Below are positions 38,025 through 46,604 of a stretch of DNA of 64,000 nt, piece after piece. Within the stretch, counting starts at the first letter, position 1, and every line of letters begins with the position of its first letter. Source of the stretch: Solirubrobacter sp963848475 (GTDB taxonomy: Bacteria > Actinomycetota > Thermoleophilia > Solirubrobacterales > Solirubrobacteraceae); contig CAWKDW010000004.1 in NCBI GenBank assembly GCA_963848475.1, forward strand, positions 62,001-126,000, given 5' to 3'. Made by a program: the position numbers and the translations under genes. A model generated the notes under the pieces. That model did not search any database. It was not told the DNA's origin and was given only the letters and a program-made list of their open reading frames with translations.

Positions 38025-38953
38025 TGAGCAACGCGGTGCGCGACGGCGACGAGACGAGCCACGGCTCGAGCTCCAACCTCGAGGACCTCGTGGTCATCTC
38101 GGGGCTCAGCGGCGCCGGCAAGTCGTCGGCCATGAACGTCTTCGAGGACGCGGGCTACTTCTGCGTCGACAACCTCCCCGCGGAGATGATCCGCTCGCTC
38201 AGCGAGCTGTTCATGCATGCGGGCTCGAAGGTCGAGCTCGCGGCCGTGGTCTGCGACTCGCGCGGCGGCGAGTATCTGGCCGCGCTGGCCGGCGTGATCG
38301 ACCAGCTCGCGGCGACGGGCCTCGTCCACCGCGTGGTCTTCCTCACCGCCGACGAGCAGGCGCTGGTCGACCGCTACAAGGAGACGCGCCGCCGCCACCC
38401 GCTGTCGCCGCACGGCAGCGTGATCGACGGCATCCGCGCCGAGCAGGAGCTGCTCGCGCCGGTCCGCCAGCGCGCCGACATCGTCATCGACACCTCAGGC
38501 CTGAGCGCCGCGGCGCTCCGTCGCAAGGTCGCCGACGAGCTGCTCGCGCCGACCTCGCCGGGCCGGCTGGCCGTGACCTTCACCTCCTTCGGCCACAAGC
38601 ACGGCCCGCCGCGCGACGCCGACCTCGCCTTCGACGTGCGCTTCCTGCCCAACCCGCACTACGACTCCGACCTGCGCCCGCTGACCGGCTTCGATCAGCG
38701 GATCGTCGACTACGTCGGCCGCGACGGGCGCCTGGAGGTCTTCTACTCGCACCTCGTGCCGCTGCTGGAGTACCTGCTCCCGCAGTACGTGACCGAGGGC
38801 AAGGCACACCTGATGATCGCGATCGGGTGTACCGGCGGCCGCCATCGGTCGGTGGCGATCGCCGAGCACCTCGCGAGCCTGTTCCGCGACCGCGACGACT
38901 ACTTCGTCGAGGTCGCGCACCGCGACGTCGACCGCCTGCCGATCAAGCGCTGA
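38024..38953 (+). CDS. rapZ: RNase adapter/nucleotide-binding protein RapZ
   Basis: 309 residues. Walker A GLSGAGKSSA near residue 26, YFCVDNLP, the SRR-type VFLTADEQALVDRYKETRRRHPL and C-terminal YLLPQYVTEGKAHLMIAIGCTGGRHRSV, all RapZ/YvcJ hallmarks. GTP/ATP-binding protein linked to sRNA and cell-wall precursor control in other bacteria. Overlaps uvrC, as is common in Actinomycetota. Confidence 0.95.
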   Translation: MSNAVRDGDETSHGSSSNLEDLVVISGLSGAGKSSAMNVFEDAGYFCVDNLPAEMIRSLSELFMHAGSKVELAAVVCDSRGGEYLAALAGVIDQLAATGLVHRVVFLTADEQALVDRYKETRRRHPLSPHGSVIDGIRAEQELLAPVRQRADIVIDTSGLSAAALRRKVADELLAPTSPGRLAVTFTSFGHKHGPPRDADLAFDVRFLPNPHYDSDLRPLTGFDQRIVDYVGRDGRLEVFYSHLVPLLEYLLPQYVTEGKAHLMIAIGCTGGRHRSVAIAEHLASLFRDRDDYFVEVAHRDVDRLPIKR

Positions 38954-39140
38954 GCGTCGCCCTGTAGAGCGCTTCGGGGTCCAGCCCCATCGAGGCGAAG
39001 TTGCCCTCGATCTCGAGGCTCACGTGGCCGTGGATCCGCGACCACAGCGTGACGGCGCGCACGCGGTCGGGCTCGATCTCCAGCAGCAGCGCCATCGAGC
39101 GCTGCGCCGCCGCGACCAGGGGACGGATGACGCGATGCGA
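38943..39140 (-). pseudogene. 3' fragment of a TetR-family regulator (C-terminal WHG-like domain)
   Basis: The minus strand reads AAQRSMALLLEIEPDRVRAV followed by LWSRIHGHVSLEIEGNF and ends EALYRATLSA plus a stop that overlaps the rapZ stop region. This is the C-terminal ligand/dimer domain of WHG-type TetR regulators ('W...HG.vsLE..G'). No N-terminal HTH precedes it: the oxidoreductase gene starts at 39135 on the other strand. It appears to be a truncated remnant. Confidence 0.6.
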
Positions 39141-40130
39141 GCGACCGAGATCGAACTGCCGGGGATCGGCGAGCCCGAGACACTGAGGGTCCGCACCCGC
39201 GAGCTGCCGGAGCCCGGTGCGGGGGAGGCACTGGTGCGCGTCGAGGCCTCGGGCGTGTCGTTCGCCGAGCAGCAGATGCGCCGCGGCAAGTACTACGACC
39301 AGCCGGACTTCCCGTTCGTGCCGGGCTACGACCTCGTCGGGATCGACGAGAGCACCGGCCGGCGCGTGGCCGCGCTGACCAAGGTCGGCGGCTGGGCGGA
39401 CTACGTCGTGCTCGAGCGCGACGATCTCGTCCCCGTGCCCGACGGCCTGAGCGCCGAGGCGGTCGAGACCGTCGTCGTCAACGGGCTGACGGCGTGGCGG
39501 ATGCTGCATCGCGCGGCGAAGGTCCGGCCGGGGCAGACGATCGTCGTCCTCGGCGCCGCGGGCGGCGTCGGGACGGTGCTCGTCCAGCTCGCCCGCCACG
39601 AGGGCATCCACGTGATCGGGACCGCCGGGCCGAAGCAGCAGGAGCGCCTGCGCGAGCTCGGCGCGACGCCGGTCGACTACCGCAACGAGGACGTCCCGGC
39701 GCGCGTGCGCGAGCTCGCGCCCGACGGCGTCGCGGCGGTCTTCGATCACGTCGGCGGGCCCGGCATCGCCGACTCGTGGCGGATGCTCGCGCGCGGCGGC
39801 ACGCTCGTCTCCTACGGCACCGCCGCGACCAAGGACGTCCCCGGCAATCCACAGGTCCCGGTCCTGAAGCTGCTGGCGAAGCTCTACACGTGGAACCTGC
39901 TGCCGAACGGGCGCAAGGCACGGTTCTTCAACCTGTGGGCGGGCCGCCGCCTGCGCAAGGACCGCTTCCGCGCGCAGCTGCGCACGGATCTCGGCCACGT
40001 CATGGACCTGCTCGCGCAGGGGGCGATCACTCCGCAGATCGCGGCGCGCTTCCCGCTGGCACAGGCCGCCGAGGCGCTGCGCTTCGCCGAGGCCGGTGGC
40101 AAGACGGGGAAGGTCTTGATCGTCCCGTAG
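39135..40130 (+). CDS. Zinc-independent MDR/quinone oxidoreductase-like alcohol dehydrogenase
   Basis: 331 residues from ATG 39135. Medium-chain dehydrogenase/reductase: N-terminal GroES-like part (EPGAGEALVRVEASGVSFAE), nucleotide-binding GAAGGVGTVLVQLARHEG, and FDHVGGPGIADSWRMLARGGTLVSYG. It lacks the catalytic-zinc Cys/His set, placing it with QOR/synaptic vesicle VAT-1-like NADPH-dependent reductases. Uninterrupted. Sits between rapZ and gap, where yvcK and whiA are usually found. Confidence 0.88.
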   Translation: MRATEIELPGIGEPETLRVRTRELPEPGAGEALVRVEASGVSFAEQQMRRGKYYDQPDFPFVPGYDLVGIDESTGRRVAALTKVGGWADYVVLERDDLVPVPDGLSAEAVETVVVNGLTAWRMLHRAAKVRPGQTIVVLGAAGGVGTVLVQLARHEGIHVIGTAGPKQQERLRELGATPVDYRNEDVPARVRELAPDGVAAVFDHVGGPGIADSWRMLARGGTLVSYGTAATKDVPGNPQVPVLKLLAKLYTWNLLPNGRKARFFNLWAGRRLRKDRFRAQLRTDLGHVMDLLAQGAITPQIAARFPLAQAAEALRFAEAGGKTGKVLIVP

Positions 40131-40184
40131 AGGCGTTCGGTAGCCTCACCCCCGCTTTCGTCACTGGGAAAGGGATCGAGGACC

Positions 40185-41205
40185 ATGGCTGTACGCGTCG
40201 GCATCAACGGCTTCGGCCGCATCGGCCGCAACGTCTTCCGCGCGGCGCACGAGTCGGGCGCGGACATCGAGATCGTCGCCGTCAACGACCTCACGAGCGC
40301 CTCCACGCTCGGGCACCTGCTCAAGTACGACTCCGTCTTCGGCCCGTTCCCGGGCGAGGTATCGGTCTCCGGCGACTCGCTCGTCGTCAACGGCAACGAG
40401 GTCAAGGTCCTCAGCGAGCGCGACCCGGCGGCGCTGCCGTGGGGCGACCTCGGCGTCGACGTCGTGATCGAGTCGACCGGCTTCTTCACCAAGCGCGCGG
40501 ACGCCGCCAAGCACCTCGAGGCGGGCGCCAAGAAGGTCATCATCTCCGCGCCGGCGACCGAGCCGGACGCGACGGTCGTCCTCGGCGTCAACTTCGACGA
40601 GGTCTACGACCCCGAGAACCACCACGTCATCTCCAACGCGTCGTGCACGACGAACTGCCTCGCGCCGGTCGCCAAGGTCCTCAACGACCTGGTCGGCATC
40701 GAGAAGGGCCTGATGACGACGATCCACGCCTACACGGCCGATCAGAACCTGCAGGACGCGCCGCACAAGGACCTCCGCCGCGCCCGCGCGGCCGCGATCA
40801 ACCTCGTCCCCGCCTCCACCGGCGCGGCCAAGGCGATCGGCCTCGTGATCCCGGACCTGCTCGGCAAGATGCACGGCTTCGCGGTCCGCGCCCCCGTCCC
40901 GACCGGCTCGGTCGTGGACCTCACGATCGTCGCCGGGCGCGACACGAGCGTCGAGGAGATCAACGAGGCGATGAAGGCGCAGGCCGACACGGGCGCCTTC
41001 GCCGGCATCCTGCGCTGGACCGACGAGCCGCTGGTCTCCTCGGACATCGTGAAGTCCCCGCACAGCTCGATCTTCGACTCGCAGCTGACCGCGGTGCTCC
41101 AGGGCAACCTGGTCAAGGTCGTCGCGTGGTACGACAACGAGTGGGGCTACTCGAACCGCGTGCGTGGACCTCGCCCAGAAGGTGCTGGTGCGTGCGCACG
41201 CTTGA
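40185..41205 (+). CDS. gap: Glyceraldehyde-3-phosphate dehydrogenase (one frame break)
   Basis: 339 residues when one extra base near 41161 is discounted. NAD-binding GINGFGRIGRN, catalytic Cys in SNASCTTNCLAPV, LVPASTGAAKAIG and the restored C-terminus NEWGYSNRVVDLAQKVL. Glycolytic type I GAPDH. First gene of gap-pgk-tpiA-gpmI; the restored 3' end overlaps the GTG start of pgk by 14 bases. Confidence 0.95.
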
Positions 41206-42324
41206 CGCTCTCGACGTCGAGGGCAAGCGCGTCCTCGTCCGGGTGGACTTCAACGTCCCGCTGGATGAGGCGCGCAACATCACCGACGACGCTCGCATCC
41301 GCGGGGCGCTGCCGACGCTGAAGGAGCTGCGCGAGAAGGGCGCGAGCGGCCTGGTGCTGCTCGCGCATCTCGGCCGCCCGAAGGGGCGCGACGAGAAGTT
41401 CTCGCTCAAGCCCGCGGCGGACCGGCTCGGTGAGCTGCTCGACGTCGAGGTGACGCTGGCGCCCGACCTCGACGACGTGCCCGAGGGCGAGGTCGTGATG
41501 GTCGAGAACGTGCGCTTCTTCGAGGGCGAGACGAAGAACGACCCGGAGCTGGCCGAGCGCTACGCCGCGCTGGCCGACGTCTACGTCAACGACGCGTTCG
41601 GCGCCGCGCACCGCGCGCACGCCTCCACGGAGGGCGTCGCGCACCTGCTGCCGTCGGCCGCCGGGCGGCTGCTCGAGCGCGAGGTGACGACGCTCAACGG
41701 CATCCTCGAGGACCCGAAGCGGCCGCTGGTGGCGGTCGTGGGCGGCGCGAAGGTGACGGACAAGATCGGCGTGCTCGAGGCGTTCCTCGAGACGGCCGAC
41801 ACGGTCCTGATCGGCGGCGCGATGTGCTTCCCGTTCTTCAAGGCCCAGGGCCACGATGTCGGCGTCCTCGCTGTGCGAGGAGGCGGGCGTCGGAGCCGGC
41901 CTCGAAGGTGATGGACGACCCGAAGCTCGAGCTGCCCACGGACCTCGTCCTCGGGCGCGCGTTCAGCGCCGACACCGAGGTCGAGGCCGTCGATGGCATC
42001 GACGTTCCCGAGGGCTGGATGGGCCTCGACGTCGGTCCGAAGACCGCGGCGCGCTACGCCGCCACGATCGCCTCCGCGGGCACCGTGTTCTGGAACGGGC
42101 CGATGGGCGCGTTCGAGCTCGAGCCGTTCGCGGCCGGGACCAAGGCCGTCGCCGAGGCGATGGCCGCAACCGACGCGACGACGGTCGTCGGCGGCGGCGA
42201 CTCAGCGGCGGCGCTGGCCCAGTTCGGGCTGGCCGACCGCGTCACCCACCTCTCGACGGGCGGCGGCGCCTCGCTCGAGCTGATCGAAGGCAAGGAACTG
42301 CCCGGCGTGAAGGCACTGACATGA
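41192..42324 (+). CDS. pgk: Phosphoglycerate kinase (two frame breaks)
   Basis: 376 residues when extra bases near 41861 and 41892 are discounted. RVDFNVPLDE, AHLGRPKG, VYVNDAFGAAHRAHAS, VGGAKVTDKI and GPMGAFELEPFAAGT are present, with the nucleotide-binding VVGGGDSAAAL at the C-terminus. Slightly shorter than average (about 390). GTG start at 41192 gives MRTLDALDVEGKRV. Makes ATP from 1,3-bisphosphoglycerate. Stop overlaps tpiA (ATGA). Confidence 0.95.
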
Positions 42325-43080
42325 GCACCGAAGCCGTTCATCGCCGGCAACTGGAAGCTCAACAACACGATCGCCGAGTCCGAGGAGCTGATCCAGGCGC
42401 TGCTGCCGAAGGTCGGCGCCGTCGAGGACGTCGACATCGTGGTCGCGCCCTCCTTCCTCTCACTGCAGGCCGTCGTGGATTCCGCGCGCGGCTCCGCCGT
42501 GCAGGTCTACGGGCAGAACATGCACGCGAAGGACTCGGGTGCCTTCACCGGCGAGGTCTCCGCGCCGATGCTGGCCGAGATCGACGTCCAGGGCGTGATC
42601 CTCGGCCATTCCGAGCGTCGCGAGTACTTCGGTGAGACCGACAAGGCGCTGCAGCAGAAGGTGCCGCGCGCGCTGGAGGCGGGGCTGATCCCGATCCTCT
42701 GCGTCGGCGAGACCGAGGACGAGCGCGAGCGCGGCGACACCGAGCGCAAGCTGCGCCATCAGGTCCAGGAAGGCCTGGAGAAGGTCCCGCTCGAGCGGCT
42801 GCACGAGGTCGTCGTGGCCTACGAGCCGATCTGGGCCATCGGCACCGGCCTGACCGCCTCTCCCGAGCAGGCGCAGGACGCGATCGCGTTCGTGCGCGCA
42901 CTGGTCCAGGGCTTCGACAAGGAGGCCGGGACGCGCGTGCGGATCCTCTACGGCGGCTCGATGAAGGCCGGCAACGCGCCCGAGCTGCTCGCGCAGCCCG
43001 ACATCGACGGCGGCCTGATCGGCGGCGCGTCGCTCGATCCCGATTCGTTCGCGGCGATCGTGGAGGCCGCGCGCGCGTGA
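42321..43080 (+). CDS. tpiA: Triose-phosphate isomerase (one frame break near the start)
   Basis: 252 residues when one extra base at about 42329 is discounted; the restored N-terminus is KPFIAGNWKLNNT with catalytic Lys. Other motifs: GHSERREYFGE with catalytic His, VVAYEPIWAIGTG with catalytic Glu, and ILYGGSMKAGNAPELL. Without the correction only an internal start would be available. Stop overlaps the GTG of gpmI (GTGA). Confidence 0.95.
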
Positions 43081-44588
43081 GCGTTCCCTCCGTCGTCCTG
43101 ATCGTGCTCGACGGCTGGGGGCTCGCCCCCGATGGGCCGGGCAACGCGGTGTCGCTCGCCGACACGCCGGTGTTCGACGCGCTCTGGGATGAGCACCCGC
43201 ACACGACGCTGACGGCGATGGGCCCGAGCGTCGGGCTTCCCGAGGGGCAGATGGGCAACTCCGAGGTCGGGCATCTCAACCTCGGCGCGGGCGCGATCGT
43301 CCCGCAGGACCTCGCGCGCATCGATGCCGCGGTCGAGGACGGGACGCTGGCGGAGAACGAGGTGCTGCAGGCCGCGCTCCGCGACGCGCCGCGCGTGCAC
43401 TACATCGGGCTGGTGTCCGACGGCGGCGTGCATTCGTCCGATCGCCACGTCAAGGCGCTGATCGAGCTCGCGGCGGAGTGGGGGATCGAGGACCTCGTCG
43501 TCCACGCCTTCACCGATGGGCGCGACACGTCGCCGCACGGCGGCGTGAAGTACCTCGCCGAGGTCCAGGGCTGGATGGAGGAGGTCGGCGCGGGCCGGAT
43601 CGGCTCGGTCATCGGGCGCTACTACGCGATGGATCGCGACAAGCGCTGGGACCGCGTGCAACTGGCCTACGACCTGCTCGTGCACGGCAAGGCCGAGCAC
43701 CATGCCGAAACGGGCGCCGCGGCCGCGCAGGCCGCGTACGACCGCGACGAGACCGACGAGTTCATCGCCGCGACGACCGTCGGCGAGGAGGCGAGGATCC
43801 GGCCCGGCGACGCCGTGCTGGCCTTCAACTTCCGGCCTGACCGGATGCGCGAGATCACGCTGGCGCTGTGCGATCCGGAGTTCGGCGAGATCGACCGCGG
43901 CGGCGTCGACGTGGTCACCCAGTACGCGACGCTCGCGGAGTACGACGAGGACTGGAGCTATCCGGTCGTCTTCGGGCCCGAGCGCCCGGCGATCACGATC
44001 GCGCAGGTCATCGCGGGTCTGGGGCGAGGCCAGCTGCACGTCGCCGAGACCGAGAAGTACCCGCACGTGACCTACTTCTTCAACGGCGGCGAGGAGCACC
44101 CGTACGACGGCGAGGTGCGCGAGGTCGTGCCGTCCCCGCGCGACGTGCCGACCTACGACTTCAAGCCCGAGATGAGCGCGCGCGAGGCCACCGACGCCTT
44201 CGTCGAGCACTTCGCGGCGGAGAAGCCGGCGTTCTCGATCATCAACTTCGCCAACCCGGACATGGTCGGCCACACCGGGGTCATCCCGGCCGCGGTCAAG
44301 GCCGTCGAGACCGTCGACGAGTGCCTCGGCCGCGTCGTCGAGGCCGTGCACGCGGCGGGCGGCGCCTGTCTCGTGACCGCCGACCACGGCAACTGCGATC
44401 ACATGCTCAACGACGACGGCTCGGCCAACACCGCGCATTCGCTGAACCCGGTTCCGTTCATCGTCACCGCGGGCACCGCCGCGGCGCTGGACGGCAAGGG
44501 CATCCTCGCCGATGTCGCGCCGACGGCGCTCGCGCTGCTGGGAATCGAGCAGCCCGCGGAGATGACGGGCCGCTCGCTGCTGGGGTGA
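43077..44588 (+). CDS. gpmI: 2,3-bisphosphoglycerate-independent phosphoglycerate mutase
   Basis: 503 residues, uninterrupted. Metal ligands and phosphoserine site: VLIVLDGWGLAP, MGNSEVGHLNLGAG (Ser nucleophile), FTDGRDTSPHGG, NFRPDRMREIT and TADHGNCDHM. Mn-dependent iPGM of alkaline-phosphatase superfamily converting 3- to 2-phosphoglycerate. Last gene of the glycolytic operon. Confidence 0.96.
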   Translation: MSVPSVVLIVLDGWGLAPDGPGNAVSLADTPVFDALWDEHPHTTLTAMGPSVGLPEGQMGNSEVGHLNLGAGAIVPQDLARIDAAVEDGTLAENEVLQAALRDAPRVHYIGLVSDGGVHSSDRHVKALIELAAEWGIEDLVVHAFTDGRDTSPHGGVKYLAEVQGWMEEVGAGRIGSVIGRYYAMDRDKRWDRVQLAYDLLVHGKAEHHAETGAAAAQAAYDRDETDEFIAATTVGEEARIRPGDAVLAFNFRPDRMREITLALCDPEFGEIDRGGVDVVTQYATLAEYDEDWSYPVVFGPERPAITIAQVIAGLGRGQLHVAETEKYPHVTYFFNGGEEHPYDGEVREVVPSPRDVPTYDFKPEMSAREATDAFVEHFAAEKPAFSIINFANPDMVGHTGVIPAAVKAVETVDECLGRVVEAVHAAGGACLVTADHGNCDHMLNDDGSANTAHSLNPVPFIVTAGTAAALDGKGILADVAPTALALLGIEQPAEMTGRSLLG

Positions 44589-44600
44589 GTGGCATGACGA

Positions 44601-44629
44601 TTGTTCACGCAACTACCCCGCGCTAGAAT
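44601..44629 (+). promoter_or_regulatory. Promoter of the MarR gene
   Basis: TTGTTC (44601-44606) and TAGAAT (44624-44629) are separated by 17 bases, a good housekeeping-sigma match. The predicted transcription start falls at about 44636-44637, at the A of the ATG, so the transcript is probably leaderless. Confidence 0.65.
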
Positions 44630-44636
44630 ACGGCGT

Positions 44637-45110
44637 ATGGCGACGCAGGAGAGCAGCGTAGATCTGTCGACCGCGGAACTTGGCGCCTGGCGCGGGCTGT
44701 TGCGCGTCCACACGGCGCTGGTGAAGGAGCTCGACGCTGAGCTCGCAGCGGCGCACAACCTTCCGCTGAGCTCCTACGAGGTCCTGATCACGCTCGAGTC
44801 CGCGCCCGGCCGCAAGCGCCGGATGGCCGAGCTGGCCGACTCCGTCCTGCTCTCGCGCTCGGGCATGACCCGGCTCGTCGACCGGCTCGTCGACCACGGG
44901 CTGATCGAGCGCGACCACTGCACCGACGATGGTCGCGGCTGCTTCGCCGTGCTGACGGAAAAGGGCGCCGGCGTGCTCGCCACCGCGCGCCCGACGCACC
45001 TCGACGGCGTCCGCGAGCGGTTCCTGCGGCACTTCTCCGAGGACGAGCTGACACTGCTCGCCGGCCTCTGGGAGCGCGTGCTCCCCGGCGCCTCCTCCAC
45101 GCCTGAGTGA
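44637..45110 (+). CDS. MarR-family transcriptional regulator
   Basis: 157 residues. Winged helix with SSYEVLITLESAPGRKRRMAELADSVLLSRSGMTRLVDRLVDHGLIERDHC and wing DDGRGCFAVLT, read as adjoining segments. ATG is the likely transcription start base, so no ribosome site is expected. Followed after four bases by the dioxygenase gene, which it may control together with itself. Confidence 0.88.
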   Translation: MATQESSVDLSTAELGAWRGLLRVHTALVKELDAELAAAHNLPLSSYEVLITLESAPGRKRRMAELADSVLLSRSGMTRLVDRLVDHGLIERDHCTDDGRGCFAVLTEKGAGVLATARPTHLDGVRERFLRHFSEDELTLLAGLWERVLPGASSTPE

Positions 45111-45114
45111 CGCC

Positions 45115-45973
45115 GTGCGAAACCTCGCCGACGAGGATCTCACACAGGCCGTCCTGGCCTCGTTCGCGGGCGCGTCATCCGAACGCTTCAAGACGATCGC
45201 CGACAGCCTCGTCCGCCATCTGCACGCCTTCGCGACCGAGGTCGGGCTGACCGAGGACGAGTGGCTCGCGGGGATCGACTTCCTGACCCGCACCGGCCAC
45301 ATCACGGACGACAAGCGCCAGGAGTTCGTGCTGCTCTCCGACGTGCTCGGGCTGTCGATGCTGGTCGTCGGCCTCAACGACCGGCGGGCGCCCGGGGCGA
45401 CGGAGTCGACGGTCTTCGGCCCGTTCTTCGTCGAGGGTGCGCCGCGCTTCGCCAACGGCGATGACATCGCGGTGGGCGCGCCGGGCGAGCCGTGCTTCAT
45501 GGAGGGGCGCGTGCTCACGGTCGACGGCGCGCCGATCGCCGGCGCTCGCCTCGACGTCTGGCAGGCGGACGAGGACGGCTTCTACGACGTCCAGTACCCG
45601 GACCTCGAACAGGCGCGAGGGCGCGGCTACCTCGAGACCGGTCAGGACGGCCGCTTCTGGTTCTGGTCGGTCAAGCCGGAGGCCTATCCGATCCCGGCCG
45701 ACGGGCCGGTCGGGGAGCTGCTCGCCGCTGGCGGCCGTGGGCCGATGCGCCCCGCGCACGTGCACTTCAAGGTCAGCGCCGAGGGCTTCCGGACGCTGAC
45801 GACGCACATCTTCGTCGAGGGCGACGCCTACCTGGACTCCGACGCCGTGTTCGGCGTGCGCAGCGGCCTGATCGGCGCCTTCGAGCGCCATGGGCCTGGA
45901 GAGGCGCCGGACGGGCGCGCAGCTGGACGTGCCGTTCTGGACGATGCGCTACGACCTCGTCCTCGCGTCGTAA
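45115..45973 (+). CDS. Intradiol ring-cleavage dioxygenase, hydroxyquinol/catechol 1,2-dioxygenase type (one frame break)
   Basis: 285 residues when one extra base in the run at 45913-45915 is discounted. N-terminal dimerisation helices (FLTRTGHITDDKRQEFVLLSD), then the Fe(III) beta-core: STVFGPFFVEGAP, ARLDVWQADEDGFYDVQYP (Tyr ligand), YPIPADGPVG (Tyr ligand) and RPAHVHFKVSAEG (His ligands). The restored C-terminus is PFWTMRYDLVLAS. Cleaves a catechol or hydroxyquinol ring between the hydroxyl groups. GTG start, four bases after marR. Confidence 0.88.
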
Positions 45974-45989
45974 GCTCATCGGCTAGGTC

Positions 45990-46556
45990 ATGGGCGGGCG
46001 CGAGCGGATCCTCGACACGGCGTACGAGCTGTTCAGCCGGCACGGTACGCGTGCCGTCGGCGTGGACCGCATCATCGCCGAGGCGGGCACGGCGAAGATG
46101 ACGCTGTACCGCAACTTCGCCTCCAAGGACGCGCTGATCGTCGCCTTCCTGGCGGCGCGCGAGGAGCGCTGGACGCGCGGCTGGCTGCAGGCCGAGGTCG
46201 AGCGCCGGGCCGACACCCCCGCGGCGAAGCTGCTGGCGATCTTCGACGTCTTCGGCGAGTGGTTCGAGCTGCCCGACTTCGAGGGCTGCTCGTTCATCAA
46301 CGTGATGCTCGAGCTGACCGACCGCGAGGATCCCGGCCGCGTGGCGAGCGTGCAGCACCTGAGCGTGATCCGCGAGTTCCTGGCGGGGCTGGCGGTGGAG
46401 GCGGGCGTCGCCGACCCCGAGGCGTTCGCGCATCAGTGGCACATCCTGATGAAGGGCTCGATCGTCGCCGCCGCCGAGGGCGATGCGCGGGCCGCGTCGC
46501 GCGCCCAGGAGCTCGGTGCGCTGCTGCTCGAGGCGCGCGTCGACCCCAACGGTTGA
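45990..46556 (+). CDS. TetR-family transcriptional regulator
   Basis: 188 residues. HTH: ILDTAYELFSRHGTRAVGVDRI, IAEAGTAKMTLYRNFASKDALI. C-terminal domain (FINVMLELTDREDP, AHQWHILMKGSIVAA) matches the TetR_C_6/AcrR-like group. It starts 16 bases after the dioxygenase stop and probably belongs to the same transcript. Ligand unknown. Confidence 0.88.
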   Translation: MGGRERILDTAYELFSRHGTRAVGVDRIIAEAGTAKMTLYRNFASKDALIVAFLAAREERWTRGWLQAEVERRADTPAAKLLAIFDVFGEWFELPDFEGCSFINVMLELTDREDPGRVASVQHLSVIREFLAGLAVEAGVADPEAFAHQWHILMKGSIVAAAEGDARAASRAQELGALLLEARVDPNG

Positions 46557-46604
46557 CCGAACGGCCCTTGCGGAGGCGCGGCCGGTCGGAGAGCATCGTG
46601 GTGC

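Noticed and set aside
38943..39998. Long minus-strand frame across the MDR oxidoreductase as a full gene
   Set aside because: Only its last 60 or so codons resemble a protein (TetR C-terminal domain). The rest is the antisense of the well supported oxidoreductase.
41150..42340. Classic programmed frameshift signals at the gap, pgk and tpiA breaks
   Set aside because: I saw no shared slippery heptamer, internal ribosome-like site or downstream pseudoknot at the breaks, and the same type of break hits unrelated genes. A sequence artefact explains them more simply.
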